Part shown: in pieces, positions 25,251 through 34,331 of the stretch
Numbering within the stretch: position 1 is the stretch's first letter
How the letters are laid out: each line of letters begins with the position of its first letter
The notes under the pieces: generated by a model
What the model was told of the DNA's origin: nothing
Databases searched by the model: none
What the model saw: the letters and a program-made list of their open reading frames with translations, nothing else
NCBI GenBank assembly: GCA_050954285.1
Contig: JBPBPL010000007.1
Span: forward strand, 1 to 64,000
Origin: Mucilaginibacter_A sp050954285
GTDB lineage: Bacteria > Bacteroidota > Bacteroidia > Sphingobacteriales > Sphingobacteriaceae
Direction: 5' to 3'
DNA length: 64,000 nucleotides
Position numbers and translations under genes: made by a program

Positions 25251-26234
25251 TTAAATATTTTCCAGCAATGCTGCTAAGAACTTGGTAGGGATTTGAATAT
25301 GAGGAATATGGCCCACGTCATCAAACTCAATTAATTTACAGTTTGGAATTTTTTTAGCGGTTTCTTTTCCCAGGATTTGATATTGGCCATGTTTAGCTTT
25401 TTCGGCATCGCTGAGGAAACCTTTGCCAACGATTGTCCGGTCAGACCGGCCCACAAATAACACGGTTGGAACTTTAATCAATCTAAATTCATAACAAACG
25501 GGCTGCTCGTAAATCATTTCATAAGTTAAAGCTGAAATTTTGGCATAACGTGGGAAATCTGCACTTTGGGCAACGCCTGCACCGATATTTACTAAATAAT
25601 CGTACTGCGGTTTCCATTCCGGAAAGTACGAGCTTTCATAATATTTTTTAACGCTTTCCGGCGTAGTTTGCAGTTCTTTTCGATACTCTTTTTCTGCAGA
25701 AACATAAGGCACAAAAGTGCGGTAATCTTCCAATCCGATGGGATCTTCCAAAATCAGCTTTTCTACCAGTTGCGGATACATCAGCGTAAACCGCGTAGCC
25801 AGCATACCGCCCATTGAGTGGCCGAAAACCGTTATTTTGCTGATACCCAAAGTGTCCAGCAGTTTTTTGTTATTGCTGGCCAGCTGATGAAAACTATACT
25901 GAATAAACGGCTTGGATGACCGGCCAAAACCAATCTGATCGGGCACAATCACTCTAAAACCTTTTGCCGTAAGCGCATTGATTATGCTGGTAAAATAGTA
26001 TCCACCAAAATTTTTGCCATGTAAAAGAAGTACCGACCGGCCATTTGCTTTTGTACTTGGCGGCACATCCATGTAAGCCATTTTTACATCTTGCCCATCA
26101 ATATTTAAAGGCAATAGTTTTACGGGATAAGGATAAGGCACATTTTCCAGTGTGATAGAAAGTGTATCGGTTTGTGCAGAAGCAACCAGGTAGCCGAAAA
26201 GGAAAAAGAGTAAAATCGCAAATTTTTTGTTCAT
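25251..26234 (-). CDS. Alpha/beta hydrolase (secreted)
   Basis: The product is 327 residues from the ATG at 26234 (MNKKFAILLFFLFGYLVASAQ, signal peptide); an in-frame start nine codons upstream would precede the signal with extra residues. The alpha/beta-hydrolase features are VLLLHGKNFGGYYF (oxyanion region), FGHSMGGMLATRF (GxSxG nucleophile) and the C-terminal EFDDVGHIPHIQ with the catalytic His. The substrate is unknown; esterase, lactonase or haloalkane dehalogenase-like activities are all possible. A repeat core at 26022-26032 encodes SVLLLH, next to the oxyanion region. Confidence 0.87.
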   Translation of the reverse strand: MNKKFAILLFFLFGYLVASAQTDTLSITLENVPYPYPVKLLPLNIDGQDVKMAYMDVPPSTKANGRSVLLLHGKNFGGYYFTSIINALTAKGFRVIVPDQIGFGRSSKPFIQYSFHQLASNNKKLLDTLGISKITVFGHSMGGMLATRFTLMYPQLVEKLILEDPIGLEDYRTFVPYVSAEKEYRKELQTTPESVKKYYESSYFPEWKPQYDYLVNIGAGVAQSADFPRYAKISALTYEMIYEQPVCYEFRLIKVPTVLFVGRSDRTIVGKGFLSDAEKAKHGQYQILGKETAKKIPNCKLIEFDDVGHIPHIQIPTKFLAALLENI

Positions 26235-26282
26235 CGTTTTTATGACGTTTGCTTGCTGCAAAGGTTTGCCCGTTTATGTAAA

Positions 26283-26326
26283 ATGCTTCTTTTATCGACC
26301 TAAATTTTTGTCGGTAAAAGAAGCAT
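26283..26326. terminator. Repeat-derived hairpin between TonB receptor and alpha/beta hydrolase genes
   Basis: Two GAAG-type repeats in inverted orientation (cores 26284-26294 and 26315-26325). The stem extends beyond the core: ATGCTTCTTTTATCGAC pairs with GTCGGTAAAAGAAGCAT (17 bp, one wobble) around a 10-nt AT-rich loop. It lies just after the TonB receptor stop codon (26347, minus strand), which fits a terminator. Confidence 0.65.
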
Positions 26327-26346
26327 CGTTATTCATGCAGGCTAAA

Positions 26347-28677
26347 TTATTTTTTGATCTGCAATGGAATGTAAACTCCAAAAGTAATGTTGCGCCCCAT
26401 ATTATAAACGCCCAGTGTTGGATTGGTTTGATCTAACCGGCCGGGTTTGTACCTGCTTAAAGCATCATAATAAGCTTTGTTTAACAGGTTATTTCCGCTG
26501 ATGGATAAACGTAACGGCTGTTTTTTTAGCATTAAAGTGGTACCAATACCGGCATTTAGCAAAGTGTAGCCGCTGGTTGGCGTTTCAAAATCAGCATCGT
26601 ATCGGTTTTGGGCGAAGGCATTTTCTATCCCAACATAAATGTAAGAATTGGTTGTGTGCTTGATTTTTGGTTCAAAACGAAGCGTGTTCCGCAAACTTCC
26701 AGCCGGAATAAAAGATAGCGGCCTATCCAAAGTAGTATTTTGCGCGTAAGTGTACCCAAATATATTATCGAAATGAATAAAAGAGGTTGGATGCAAAGTT
26801 AGACTTCCCTCAAACCCAGATAAATTGGCGTTTACCTGGCCGTAACGGTAAACCGGATACAATTGCGTGTTGCCGTTGGCATCTAAAACGGAAATGTTAT
26901 CGCCTTTTTTATTAGATGCGTAGATGAAATCGTGGATGTAGTTTTCATAAATACCCAAACTACCGGTTATAAAATTGCTGTCATATTCCAGCGTGGCATC
27001 TACCTGATAACTTCTTTCGGGTGCTAAATTAGGGTTGCCAATTTCGTAGCGGAAAGTACCTTCATGCACACCGTTAGAACCTAATTCTGCCGGATTTGGC
27101 GCCCGAAAAGCAGATCCGGTATTGGCTTTAAAATTCAGATGATCATTAAATTCATGTGTATAACCCGCTGCACCGCTGATGTTGGAAAATTGGTTGGTAA
27201 AAGGAGTAAAACGGGTAGTGCCTGCATCAATCAAACCTTTGCCGTCATTTTTGCGGTAATCGTAGCGCAAGCCGGCATTAAACGTATTTTTATCCCAGGT
27301 TTTTTTGATGTAACCAAATGCACCAATACCATAAGTAGTATAAGCAGGAACCAAAAATTCTGTTCCTTTATTTTGGCTGATGCCATCATCTGCGCTTAAA
27401 CCAAAAACCGGTTGCCAGCCGTTGCTTTCTTCGAGGTAATATTTAAAATCGGCACTAAAAGTATTCAGGTCGAAAAATAAAGTCGGATCAGCATTATCCA
27501 ATTCACGGCGCTGATTTTTTTGATAACCGATGTCCACTTTCAACTGTCCGTCTGGCAAAATAAAATTACTGTTCCAGCCTATTTTGTAATGGCGGATGTC
27601 TTGCCGGGGAAATTCTAAAGTTCGTTTTTTATAATCGGATTGCGTAAAAGCAGTACCATCTTCCCGAACATAATTACCGCTGGCATCAAACAAAGGATCG
27701 TAAAAACCAATATTATTTTTAAAGTAAGAAACATTAATGTGCGAGTAGCCCCACTCTTTATTTAGGCCAATCATCCCGCTAAAATTTGTTTCATTATAAC
27801 CAGAATTCGGAAAATAACCAGCTGGCGTTTTAAAAGAATAAGCGTTGAGATAGCTGCCTCGCGCCCGCCAAACCAAGCCGTTTTCGTTACCAGTTAGCAT
27901 CACAGAACTTCCGGATAAACCATTATTGGTAGAATAATTAGACAAAACCTCACCCTTGATCTGTCCAACCGGTGCAGGCAATGGCTCCAACAAATTAATA
28001 ACGCCGCCCAAAGCATCAGAACCATAAAGCAATGAAGCTGCTCCGCGCAAAACTTCCGCCCGTTCCGGCGAATACTGGTCAATTTCGATGCCATGCTCAT
28101 CGCCCCATTGCTGGCCTTGCTGCTTCACACCATCGTTTAAAGTAACCACTCGGTTATAACCTAAACCACGGATAACGGGCTTGGAAATAGATGGCCCAGT
28201 AGTAATTTCAGATACGCCTGGCACTTGCTTGGCTATTGCATCAATCAGGTTGGTAGCAGGAGCAGTTAATTGTTCGCGTGTTAAAGTTGATACCGACGTG
28301 CTGTTTTGCTTGTTGTTAGCACTAACAGCCGTGCCTACTATAACCACCTCGCGCCCTTCAATTACGCTGGGTTGAAGGGCGAATTCTAAAGGTGCAGATG
28401 TGGCAAAATCAACCGTTTGCGTTAAAGTTTTGTAGCCGATATAGGCTACCTGAACCAAAAACTTACCTTTTTTCGGAAGGTTATTGATAGAAAATTCACC
28501 ATTTACGTTAGTGGTTGCCGTAACCTTGATTTGTGGGATTGATATAACCGCGCCAACCAGCGTTTCTTTCGTTTGGGCATCAATTACTTTACCATTAATG
28601 GCAAAATTAGTAATAGCATAGGCCGATAAAAAAAAGGCAGATAAAAACAGTATTAAGAATGAGATCTTAAATTTCAT
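26347..28677 (-). CDS. TonB-dependent outer-membrane receptor
   Basis: The 776-residue product has a signal peptide and a carboxypeptidase-like beta-sandwich (GKVIDAQTKETLVGAVISIP, residues ~28-110). A plug domain follows (REQLTAPATNLIDAIAKQVPGVSEI, PVIRGLGYNRVVTLNDGVKQQGQQWGDEHG, ~120-240), then a 22-strand barrel with LRGAASLLYGSDALGGVINL. The terminal strand is NITFGVYIPLQIKK. It imports a substrate across the outer membrane with energy from TonB. The HG-rich plug and the upstream small His/Cys-rich protein suggest a metal or metal-chelate, as inference. A repeat core (28642-28652) lies in the signal-peptide region. Confidence 0.93.
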   Translation of the reverse strand: MKFKISFLILFLSAFFLSAYAITNFAINGKVIDAQTKETLVGAVISIPQIKVTATTNVNGEFSINNLPKKGKFLVQVAYIGYKTLTQTVDFATSAPLEFALQPSVIEGREVVIVGTAVSANNKQNSTSVSTLTREQLTAPATNLIDAIAKQVPGVSEITTGPSISKPVIRGLGYNRVVTLNDGVKQQGQQWGDEHGIEIDQYSPERAEVLRGAASLLYGSDALGGVINLLEPLPAPVGQIKGEVLSNYSTNNGLSGSSVMLTGNENGLVWRARGSYLNAYSFKTPAGYFPNSGYNETNFSGMIGLNKEWGYSHINVSYFKNNIGFYDPLFDASGNYVREDGTAFTQSDYKKRTLEFPRQDIRHYKIGWNSNFILPDGQLKVDIGYQKNQRRELDNADPTLFFDLNTFSADFKYYLEESNGWQPVFGLSADDGISQNKGTEFLVPAYTTYGIGAFGYIKKTWDKNTFNAGLRYDYRKNDGKGLIDAGTTRFTPFTNQFSNISGAAGYTHEFNDHLNFKANTGSAFRAPNPAELGSNGVHEGTFRYEIGNPNLAPERSYQVDATLEYDSNFITGSLGIYENYIHDFIYASNKKGDNISVLDANGNTQLYPVYRYGQVNANLSGFEGSLTLHPTSFIHFDNIFGYTYAQNTTLDRPLSFIPAGSLRNTLRFEPKIKHTTNSYIYVGIENAFAQNRYDADFETPTSGYTLLNAGIGTTLMLKKQPLRLSISGNNLLNKAYYDALSRYKPGRLDQTNPTLGVYNMGRNITFGVYIPLQIKK

Positions 28678-28743
28678 AGCATAAAAATAGAGGATAAGTA
28701 TTTTTTAGTTAGAATAAATAGCCGGAAGTTTCCAGAACAGTAA

Positions 28744-29070
28744 TCAAACCAAAACTGGTGGAGAAAGACCATCAGCATGTATCAGCGAATTCCTTTTGTA
28801 ATGATGCTGCGAAGTGTAGTAAACACACACAATCCGCGAAATAACAAGCTTATAGTATGGCAGCTGCACTAACCCAAGTGGCGCGTGATGCATCTGGTCG
28901 CAATAGCTGCACTTTTCCTGCACGATCTGACGCTTGTCGCAGTGCTTCTCCTTCAATAAAAATAATTGGTATTTTGAATGATGCTGATGCGCATAAACCG
29001 TAACCTGACCCACTGCAAAAAATAGCAGCAACAGCCAGGATAAAATTATATGTGCTTTCTGTTTATTCAA
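28744..29070 (-). CDS. Small His/Cys-rich membrane-anchored protein, unknown function
   Basis: The 108-residue product has one N-terminal hydrophobic segment (SWLLLLFFAVGQVTVYA) followed by AHQHHSKYQ, EKHCDK and a CSYCDQMHH motif, so it looks metal-binding. The C-terminal part is hydrophobic then basic. It lies 66 bp upstream of the TonB-dependent receptor on the same strand. Small proteins of this kind commonly precede metal-related receptors in Bacteroidota genomes. A role in metal sensing or delivery is inferred from the motif and neighbour only. Confidence 0.7.
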   Translation of the reverse strand: MNKQKAHIILSWLLLLFFAVGQVTVYAHQHHSKYQLFLLKEKHCDKRQIVQEKCSYCDQMHHAPLGLVQLPYYKLVISRIVCVYYTSQHHYKRNSLIHADGLSPPVLV

Positions 29071-29214
29071 AATGCTTTAAATTGATTTAAGCTATGTACA
29101 AATATGCCGTATTTTAAAATCATTTTATCAAATTTATATCGAAAGCGGTAATTTATTACATCTTCCTTCAGCTAAAACGCCATTATGGTTGTAACAATAT
29201 AATGACAGCACACG

Positions 29215-29240
29215 CATACTGTTTTTATCGACCTAAAATT
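29215..29240 (-). repeat. Dispersed repeat, ACAG version
   Basis: Full-length copy with core 29217-29227, continuing TCGACCTAAAA. It lies in the intergenic space upstream of the gene at 29281. Confidence 0.75.
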
Positions 29241-29267
29241 AATATGACTGCCATTTACCTCAAGCCT

Positions 29268-29275
29268 TATATTTG
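29268..29275 (+). promoter_or_regulatory. -7 box for the gene at 29281 (probably leaderless)
   Basis: TATATTTG matches TAnnTTTG and ends 5 nt before the ATG at 29281. The transcription start is expected 4-6 nt after this box, so the message would begin at or next to the start codon. No clear TTTG is seen upstream. Confidence 0.5.
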
Positions 29276-29280
29276 CAGGT

Positions 29281-29619
29281 ATGACCGCAGCTGAAACAAA
29301 CACCAAATGGGCCGCCTTACAGGAACGGATTGCGCAGGATTTCGATTCGGATGTGCCCGACATTAAAGTGATGCTTTTTTTAATTGGTGTGCAGGAACTG
29401 GGCAAAGGCCCGCAAAAATTTACCAAGCGGCAAAAGGAAGAACTGATGCATATTGCCACCTGCAAACTATTTAGTCAGCTGGGTTTTTACGAACTGGAAG
29501 GTTTGGACCAGGATGGCTGGCCGCACTGGAAACTGGTTAAAGCTATCCCGAATTATACTTTACTGGAACAGGAAATGGTGATGAAATCATTAATTATCAA
29601 TTATTTTGAAGAGGAGTGA
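29281..29619 (+). CDS. Conserved small protein of unknown function
   Basis: The 112-residue soluble acidic protein contains VMLFLIGVQELGKGP, KFTKRQKEELMHIATCKLF and DGWPHWKLVKAIP. I recognise it only as resembling uncharacterised Bacteroidota proteins and can give no function. There is no signal peptide or membrane segment, so it is probably cytoplasmic. It stands alone between the TonB receptor region and the aminotransferase. A TATATTTG box 5 nt upstream of the ATG suggests a leaderless transcript. Confidence 0.75.
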   Translation: MTAAETNTKWAALQERIAQDFDSDVPDIKVMLFLIGVQELGKGPQKFTKRQKEELMHIATCKLFSQLGFYELEGLDQDGWPHWKLVKAIPNYTLLEQEMVMKSLIINYFEEE

Positions 29620-29691
29620 TAGTTACTATAAATTATTGCACACAAGAGCGTGATATAAATTACTGTCAATATTTATATAGCTAATTTCCCG

Positions 29692-29717
29692 ATTACTTCT
29701 TTTATCACCTAAAAATC
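29692..29717 (-). repeat. Dispersed repeat, GAAG version, near the aminotransferase promoter
   Basis: Core 29694-29704, followed by TCACCTAAAAA. It lies just upstream of a TATCTTTG box at 29726-29733, so it may overlap the -33 region of that promoter. Confidence 0.75.
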
Positions 29718-29725
29718 CAAACCGC

Positions 29726-29733
29726 TATCTTTG
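29726..29733 (+). promoter_or_regulatory. -7 box of the aminotransferase gene
   Basis: TATCTTTG matches TAnnTTTG exactly and lies 20 nt before the ATG at 29754, giving a short leader. The -33 region is T-rich (TTTT), not TTTG. Confidence 0.5.
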
Positions 29734-29753
29734 CCAGTTCTAAAACGATAAAA

Positions 29754-31007
29754 ATGCGTGTTTCTAACCTCGCTCAAAACCTGCACGGTTCTGAGATCAT
29801 CAAAATTTCCGGCGAAATTAATGAACTGAAAAAGAAAGGCGAGCAGATTGCCAACCTAACCATTGGCGATTTTGATTCTGCTATCTTCCCGATTCCGGAT
29901 AAGTTGAAAGAGCTGATCGTTTCGGCTTATCATCAAAATCAAACCAATTATCCGCCAGCGGATGGCGTTTTGGCTTTGCGGGAAAGTGTTTCCGATTTTC
30001 TGAAATCTCGCCTGGGTTTAAATTATGGTACCAACGAAATTATTATTTCCGGCGGTTCCCGTCCACTAATTTATGCCATCTTTTTAACTTTGGTTGATCA
30101 GGGCGATAAGGTAATTTTTCCGGCGCCATCCTGGAACAATAACCATTATTGTGATTTGCTGGAAGCGGATGCCGTGATCGTTCCAACCAAGCCCGAAAAT
30201 AATTTTATGCCAACGGCAGCTGATTTGCGTCCGCATTTAAAGGGTGCTGCACTGTTGTCTTTATGTTCTCCACTGAATCCGACCGGAACCATGTTTGCCA
30301 GAGAAGACCTGGAAGCAATTTGTGATTTGGTGATTGCGGAAAACAAAAGCCGGAGCGAAAGCGAAAAGCCTTTATACATTTTGTACGATCAGATTTATTC
30401 GCAGCTAACTTTTGGCAAGCATGAACATTTTAACCCGGTTTCTTTACGGCCGGAACTGAAAGATTACGTGGTTTTTGTAGATGGGGCTTCCAAGTGTTTC
30501 GCGGCAACAGGGGTGCGCGTGGGCTGGGGTTTCGGATCGGCAGCCATCATCAATTACATGAAAGCCGTGATTGGCCACATGGGTGCATGGTCGCCCAAAG
30601 CGGAGCAAGTAGCCATGGCACAATACTTAAAAAGCGATGATGTAAACACTTACCTCGATAATTTTAAACAGCGCATGAAAAATTCGCTGGATACTTTGTA
30701 CCAAGGATTTATAAGCCTGAAAGAAAAAGGCTTTGCGGTTGATGCCATTGAGCCGATGGGCGCAATTTACCTCACCTTAAAAGTAGATTATGCTGGTAAA
30801 ACCACATCTGAAGGAAAAGTGCTTCAAACGTCTACCGATATTAATTTTTACCTGATAAAAGAAGCAAAGGTAGCTTTGGTACCGTTTTCTGCATTTGGTA
30901 CAGATGATCAGGTAAACTGGTTCCGGGCTTCGCTGGGTGCAAGTACAGTAGAAGAAATTGAGGAGATGATACCGCGGATTGAAGCAGCACTTTCCCGTTT
31001 AAAATAA
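29754..31007 (+). CDS. PLP-dependent class I/II aminotransferase
   Basis: The 417-residue product is an aspartate-aminotransferase-fold enzyme. The N-terminus has SEIIKISGEINELKKKGEQI, the middle has SLCSPLNPTGTMF, and the PLP-lysine is in FVDGASKCFAATGVRVGWGF. The C-terminus FSAFGTDDQVNWFRASLGAST carries the carboxylate-binding Arg. The amino-donor substrate is not determinable from sequence; aspartate or a related amino acid is likely. It is transcribed alone. A repeat core (30856-30866) encodes LIKEAK. Confidence 0.92.
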   Translation: MRVSNLAQNLHGSEIIKISGEINELKKKGEQIANLTIGDFDSAIFPIPDKLKELIVSAYHQNQTNYPPADGVLALRESVSDFLKSRLGLNYGTNEIIISGGSRPLIYAIFLTLVDQGDKVIFPAPSWNNNHYCDLLEADAVIVPTKPENNFMPTAADLRPHLKGAALLSLCSPLNPTGTMFAREDLEAICDLVIAENKSRSESEKPLYILYDQIYSQLTFGKHEHFNPVSLRPELKDYVVFVDGASKCFAATGVRVGWGFGSAAIINYMKAVIGHMGAWSPKAEQVAMAQYLKSDDVNTYLDNFKQRMKNSLDTLYQGFISLKEKGFAVDAIEPMGAIYLTLKVDYAGKTTSEGKVLQTSTDINFYLIKEAKVALVPFSAFGTDDQVNWFRASLGASTVEEIEEMIPRIEAALSRLK

Positions 31008-31127
31008 TTTTTCTATTGTAGATTAACGTTCCGTCATCGCCAGCAAAGTAAGGGATCTTCATCAAACAAAAAATATCAGCTGTTTTGATGAACATTTTTC
31101 CTTATAGTTAAAATGATAAAACGTTCA

Positions 31128-31152
31128 TTTTTGCCTGATAAAAGAAGTATCA
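31128..31152 (+). repeat. Dispersed repeat, GAAG version
   Basis: Full-length copy with core 31139-31149 (TTTTTGCCTGA before it, TCAAAAA after). It lies in the 178-bp gap between convergent genes ending at 31007 and 31186. Confidence 0.75.
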
Positions 31153-31185
31153 AAAAGAAATTTAATTCTTGATGCAAAACTGATA

Positions 31186-31902
31186 TTACGCTGCCTTACT
31201 AATGTATTTTACCAAACTACGCTTGGCAACAGGTAGTAAAGTTTCTTCCAGCGGAAAATTAATATCGCAAGCTACCTGGTAAACTGCCGGATTAGGTAAT
31301 TGCTTCCGGCTGTTAATCAGATCTATTTTAATGGATTCGGGCGTGTGCACAAAACTCAAGCTATAATTGGCGATGTAGCTGGTATTGATGCCGCGGTATT
31401 GATCATCTTTTCCTTCAAAAACAGTGATTCCGTATTCGTAAACATGCAAACCTTTTTCATCGCCGTTGCGGATAAACAAGTAGCCAAAATCAGCAATCAG
31501 CGGCAAAACGCCCACCGTATCAATCAGTAAACGTGTCTCTACAAAATCGTAAATTTCTTTACCTTGTTGCAAAGCAGGATTCATTTTCTCTAAAGAAAAA
31601 GTGATGATCTGTTCTATTTCCTGCATCACAAAATCGTCCTTCACCATCTTCTCATAAGTAAGTTTCAGCGCATCAAAATCTGCTTTGCTCAACCGTTGCG
31701 GAAAGTTTTGCTGCATCAGCACTTTTTTGTTTTTAAAGTTGAGCAGGTTGTTGTAATGGAAAATCAGATCGCCCAAATCCGGATATAACTGACTGCTGCG
31801 GAAATGCTTGTTGATGTGTTGCAGATATGCCAGCAACACATATTTTTTGTGTTCAAAATCAATTGAACCTTCAATAAACCAATTGATACCTAATGCCTTC
31901 AT
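31186..31902 (-). CDS. Conserved hypothetical protein
   Basis: The 238-residue soluble product has no signal peptide. Visible segments include NWFIEGSIDFEHKKYVLLAYLQHINKHF, YPDLGDLIFHYNNLL and YEYGITVFEGKDDQYRGINTSYI. It resembles uncharacterised Bacteroidota proteins, and I can name no function. It is divergently arranged with the RsmI-like methyltransferase gene, with 50 bp between the start codons. Confidence 0.72.
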   Translation of the reverse strand: MKALGINWFIEGSIDFEHKKYVLLAYLQHINKHFRSSQLYPDLGDLIFHYNNLLNFKNKKVLMQQNFPQRLSKADFDALKLTYEKMVKDDFVMQEIEQIITFSLEKMNPALQQGKEIYDFVETRLLIDTVGVLPLIADFGYLFIRNGDEKGLHVYEYGITVFEGKDDQYRGINTSYIANYSLSFVHTPESIKIDLINSRKQLPNPAVYQVACDINFPLEETLLPVAKRSLVKYISKAA

Positions 31903-31952
31903 TTATTGCTCCTTTCAAAATCAAAAGTTAAATAAAAAATTACATTTTTGCA

Positions 31953-32666
31953 ATGATGTTTAAAGGAACCTTATTTTTAATTCCTGTACCGCTTGCTGAT
32001 GAAGTCGGTTTAAAATCTTTTACGCCTTTTTTAAAGGAAAAGATTAACCATATCAACGAATATATTGTTGAAAACGAAAAAACGGCCCGAAAATTTTTAA
32101 AAGAAGCCGGTTTAAAAACGCCACAAGGCGATTTAACGCTTCACGATTATGGTAAACACCAGCGCGGCGGCAGTTTATCATATTTTTTTGGCGGATTGGA
32201 AGCCGGAAAAGATGTGGGTTTGATGAGTGAAGCCGGTTGTCCGGGTGTAGCAGATCCTGGTGCGGATATCGTGGCCGAAGCGCATCGCCGCAACATTAAA
32301 GTAGTTCCGCTGGTTGGGCCGAGTGCAATTTTGCTGGCTTTGATGGCTTCCGGTTTTGACGGACAGCGTTTCACCTTTCACGGTTATTTGCCAATTGACA
32401 AGGCCGAACGTTCACGGAAAATTAAAGAACTGGAAGCACTATCGGCAAGCAATCAGCAAACGCAGATTTTTATGGAAGCGCCTTTCCGCAATAATAATTT
32501 GCTGGAAGAAGTACTTAAAAGCGCGCATTTAAAAACCATGTTGTGCATTGCCTGCAACGTTACGGCAGAAGATGAAATGATTGCCACTAAAACCATTGCC
32601 GACTGGAAAAACCAGCAACCAGATCTGCACAAAAAACCAACAATATTTCTACTGTACCGTTCCTGA
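31953..32666 (+). CDS. SAM-dependent methyltransferase, RsmI-like (tetrapyrrole methylase fold)
   Basis: The 237-residue product has the RsmI-like core GLMSEAGCPGVADPGADIVAEAHRRNIKVVPLVGPSAILLALMASG and the end LHKKPTIFLLYRS. RsmI 2'-O-methylates C1402 of 16S rRNA. However, the N-terminus (GTLFLIPVPLADEVGLKSF) differs from canonical RsmI, so it is probably a Bacteroidota paralogue with an unproven substrate. There are tandem ATGs at 31953 and 31956. An imperfect -7-like TACATTTTTG ends 2 nt upstream. Confidence 0.82.
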   Translation: MMFKGTLFLIPVPLADEVGLKSFTPFLKEKINHINEYIVENEKTARKFLKEAGLKTPQGDLTLHDYGKHQRGGSLSYFFGGLEAGKDVGLMSEAGCPGVADPGADIVAEAHRRNIKVVPLVGPSAILLALMASGFDGQRFTFHGYLPIDKAERSRKIKELEALSASNQQTQIFMEAPFRNNNLLEEVLKSAHLKTMLCIACNVTAEDEMIATKTIADWKNQQPDLHKKPTIFLLYRS

Positions 32667-32669
32667 TAA

Positions 32670-34283
32670 ATGATGCTTGCTGAAGGCCATTTTCCGGTTT
32701 TGATCGTTGGTGCTGGCCCCTCGGGATTGATGATGGCCGCGCAACTGCTGCGGCACGGTGTACAGCCGCTGATTATCGATCAGAAAAAAGGCCCCACAAA
32801 CCAATCGCGTGCTTTGGCCGTACAGGCGCGCTCAATGGAAATTTACCGGCAAATGGGTTTGGCTGATCAAGCTTTGGCAGAAGGCATCCAGGCAGAAAGT
32901 TTCTCGATTCAGAATGATGAAAAAGAGCTGGTTAATTTATCCTTAAAAACCCTCGGTAAAAACAGTACGCTTTTTCCCTTCGTTCATCTTTTAGAGCAAA
33001 GTAAAAATGAGCGTTTACTGCTTGGTTTTCTCACCCAAAATTGTTGTCCGGTTTATTGGGATACCACTTTGGAAGATTTTATTCAGGAGGAAAATCAAAT
33101 CACCGCACACTTAAAAAGTGGTGATAAAAACAGTACGGTTACTGCAAATTGGCTGGTAGGAGCAGACGGTGCGCATAGTTTGGTGCGAAAATTACTGGCT
33201 ATTGATTTTAAAGGAGACGCGTATGCCAACAAGTTTTTTCTGGCAGATGTGGAGTTTGAACAATCTTTTGCCAATCATCAGGTTACGCTAAAATTGGGTA
33301 ATACTTCTTTTATCGGCCTTTTTCCGATGAAGGGAAATAACCGTTTTCGAGTGATTGCTACGTTGCCTTCTAAATTTGCAGATCAGCAATCGGTTGTTTT
33401 TGCAGATATTGAAGCAGATCTGACCAGATTATTACCTCCGCATTTATGCGTAAAAACCTGCCACGCGTTTTCGGTTTATAAACTGCACCATCGTATGGCC
33501 GAAAAATTCAGGCATAAAAACAGCTTTTTAATTGGCGATGCAGCCCATATCCATTCACCAGCAGGCGGCCAAGGCATGAACACCGGTTTGCAGGACGCGT
33601 ATAATTTGGCTTGGAAGCTGGCCGGCGTGATCAACCAAAATTATCAGTTTAAAATTTTAGAAAGTTATGCGGTGGAGCGGATGCCTGTTGCCCGGAAATT
33701 ACTGCAAACCACCGATCGACTTTTTAATTTCATCAACTCACAAAACCTGCTGAACCGGTTTTTCCGAAATCAAATTTTGCCAGCGGTTATTCGTTTATTC
33801 TGGAAACAGGAAAACTTGCGGGAATTTGGTTTTGAAACGATTTCGGAAATTGGAATCAGCTATCGCGATAGCACAATTAACTTTAACCTAAGCAAAGCCA
33901 AAAATATAAAAGCAGGCGACAGGTTGCCTTACATCAAAGTTTTTGACCAGAAAAAGCAGCAGCAAACCGATTTGCATGCCTGGTGCAGTAAGCCAGGTTT
34001 TACCTTTATTGCGTTGGGCAAATTAAGCGAACATGATTTATTTGGTTTGGCGCGGTGGATCAGCATAAATTACCCGCAGCTCAACTTCTTTTACCTGCCT
34101 TTTTCTGCCAAAAATAAAGCGGTTTTTGATTGTTTTGAGATGAAGGAAGGTGAACGAAAAGCTGTTATCGTGCGGCCGGATATGTACATTGGATATTTAA
34201 ATGATGCTATCCATGTAGATTTTATCAGTGATTATTTAGAGAAAATTGCAGGTTATTTCCCTTCAACAAAAAAACAGGGATAA
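32670..34283 (+). CDS. FAD-dependent aromatic-type monooxygenase
   Basis: The 537-residue product starts 4 bp after the methyltransferase stop, so the genes are co-transcribed. The FAD-binding GxGxxG motif is VLIVGAGPSGLMMAAQLLRHG (~8-28), followed by the DG motif LVGADGAHSLVRK and the GD motif LIGDAAHIHSPAGGQGMNTGLQDAYNLAWKL. The C-terminal ~110 residues are thioredoxin-like, as in phenol-hydroxylase-type enzymes. The substrate is unknown. Repeat cores lie at 32957-32967, 33125-33135 (encoding GDKNST), 33302-33312 and across the stop codon (34281-34291), an unusually high local density. Confidence 0.9.
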   Translation: MMLAEGHFPVLIVGAGPSGLMMAAQLLRHGVQPLIIDQKKGPTNQSRALAVQARSMEIYRQMGLADQALAEGIQAESFSIQNDEKELVNLSLKTLGKNSTLFPFVHLLEQSKNERLLLGFLTQNCCPVYWDTTLEDFIQEENQITAHLKSGDKNSTVTANWLVGADGAHSLVRKLLAIDFKGDAYANKFFLADVEFEQSFANHQVTLKLGNTSFIGLFPMKGNNRFRVIATLPSKFADQQSVVFADIEADLTRLLPPHLCVKTCHAFSVYKLHHRMAEKFRHKNSFLIGDAAHIHSPAGGQGMNTGLQDAYNLAWKLAGVINQNYQFKILESYAVERMPVARKLLQTTDRLFNFINSQNLLNRFFRNQILPAVIRLFWKQENLREFGFETISEIGISYRDSTINFNLSKAKNIKAGDRLPYIKVFDQKKQQQTDLHAWCSKPGFTFIALGKLSEHDLFGLARWISINYPQLNFFYLPFSAKNKAVFDCFEMKEGERKAVIVRPDMYIGYLNDAIHVDFISDYLEKIAGYFPSTKKQG

Positions 34284-34294
34284 AAGAAGCATAC
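34278..34294 (+). repeat. Dispersed repeat overlapping the monooxygenase stop codon
   Basis: Core TAAAAGAAGCA at 34281-34291. Its first three bases are the TAA stop codon of the preceding gene. Confidence 0.75.
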
Positions 34295-34331
34295 TCAATT
34301 GAAGGGCAAGTTCTCTCCTTTGGAGAAGATT

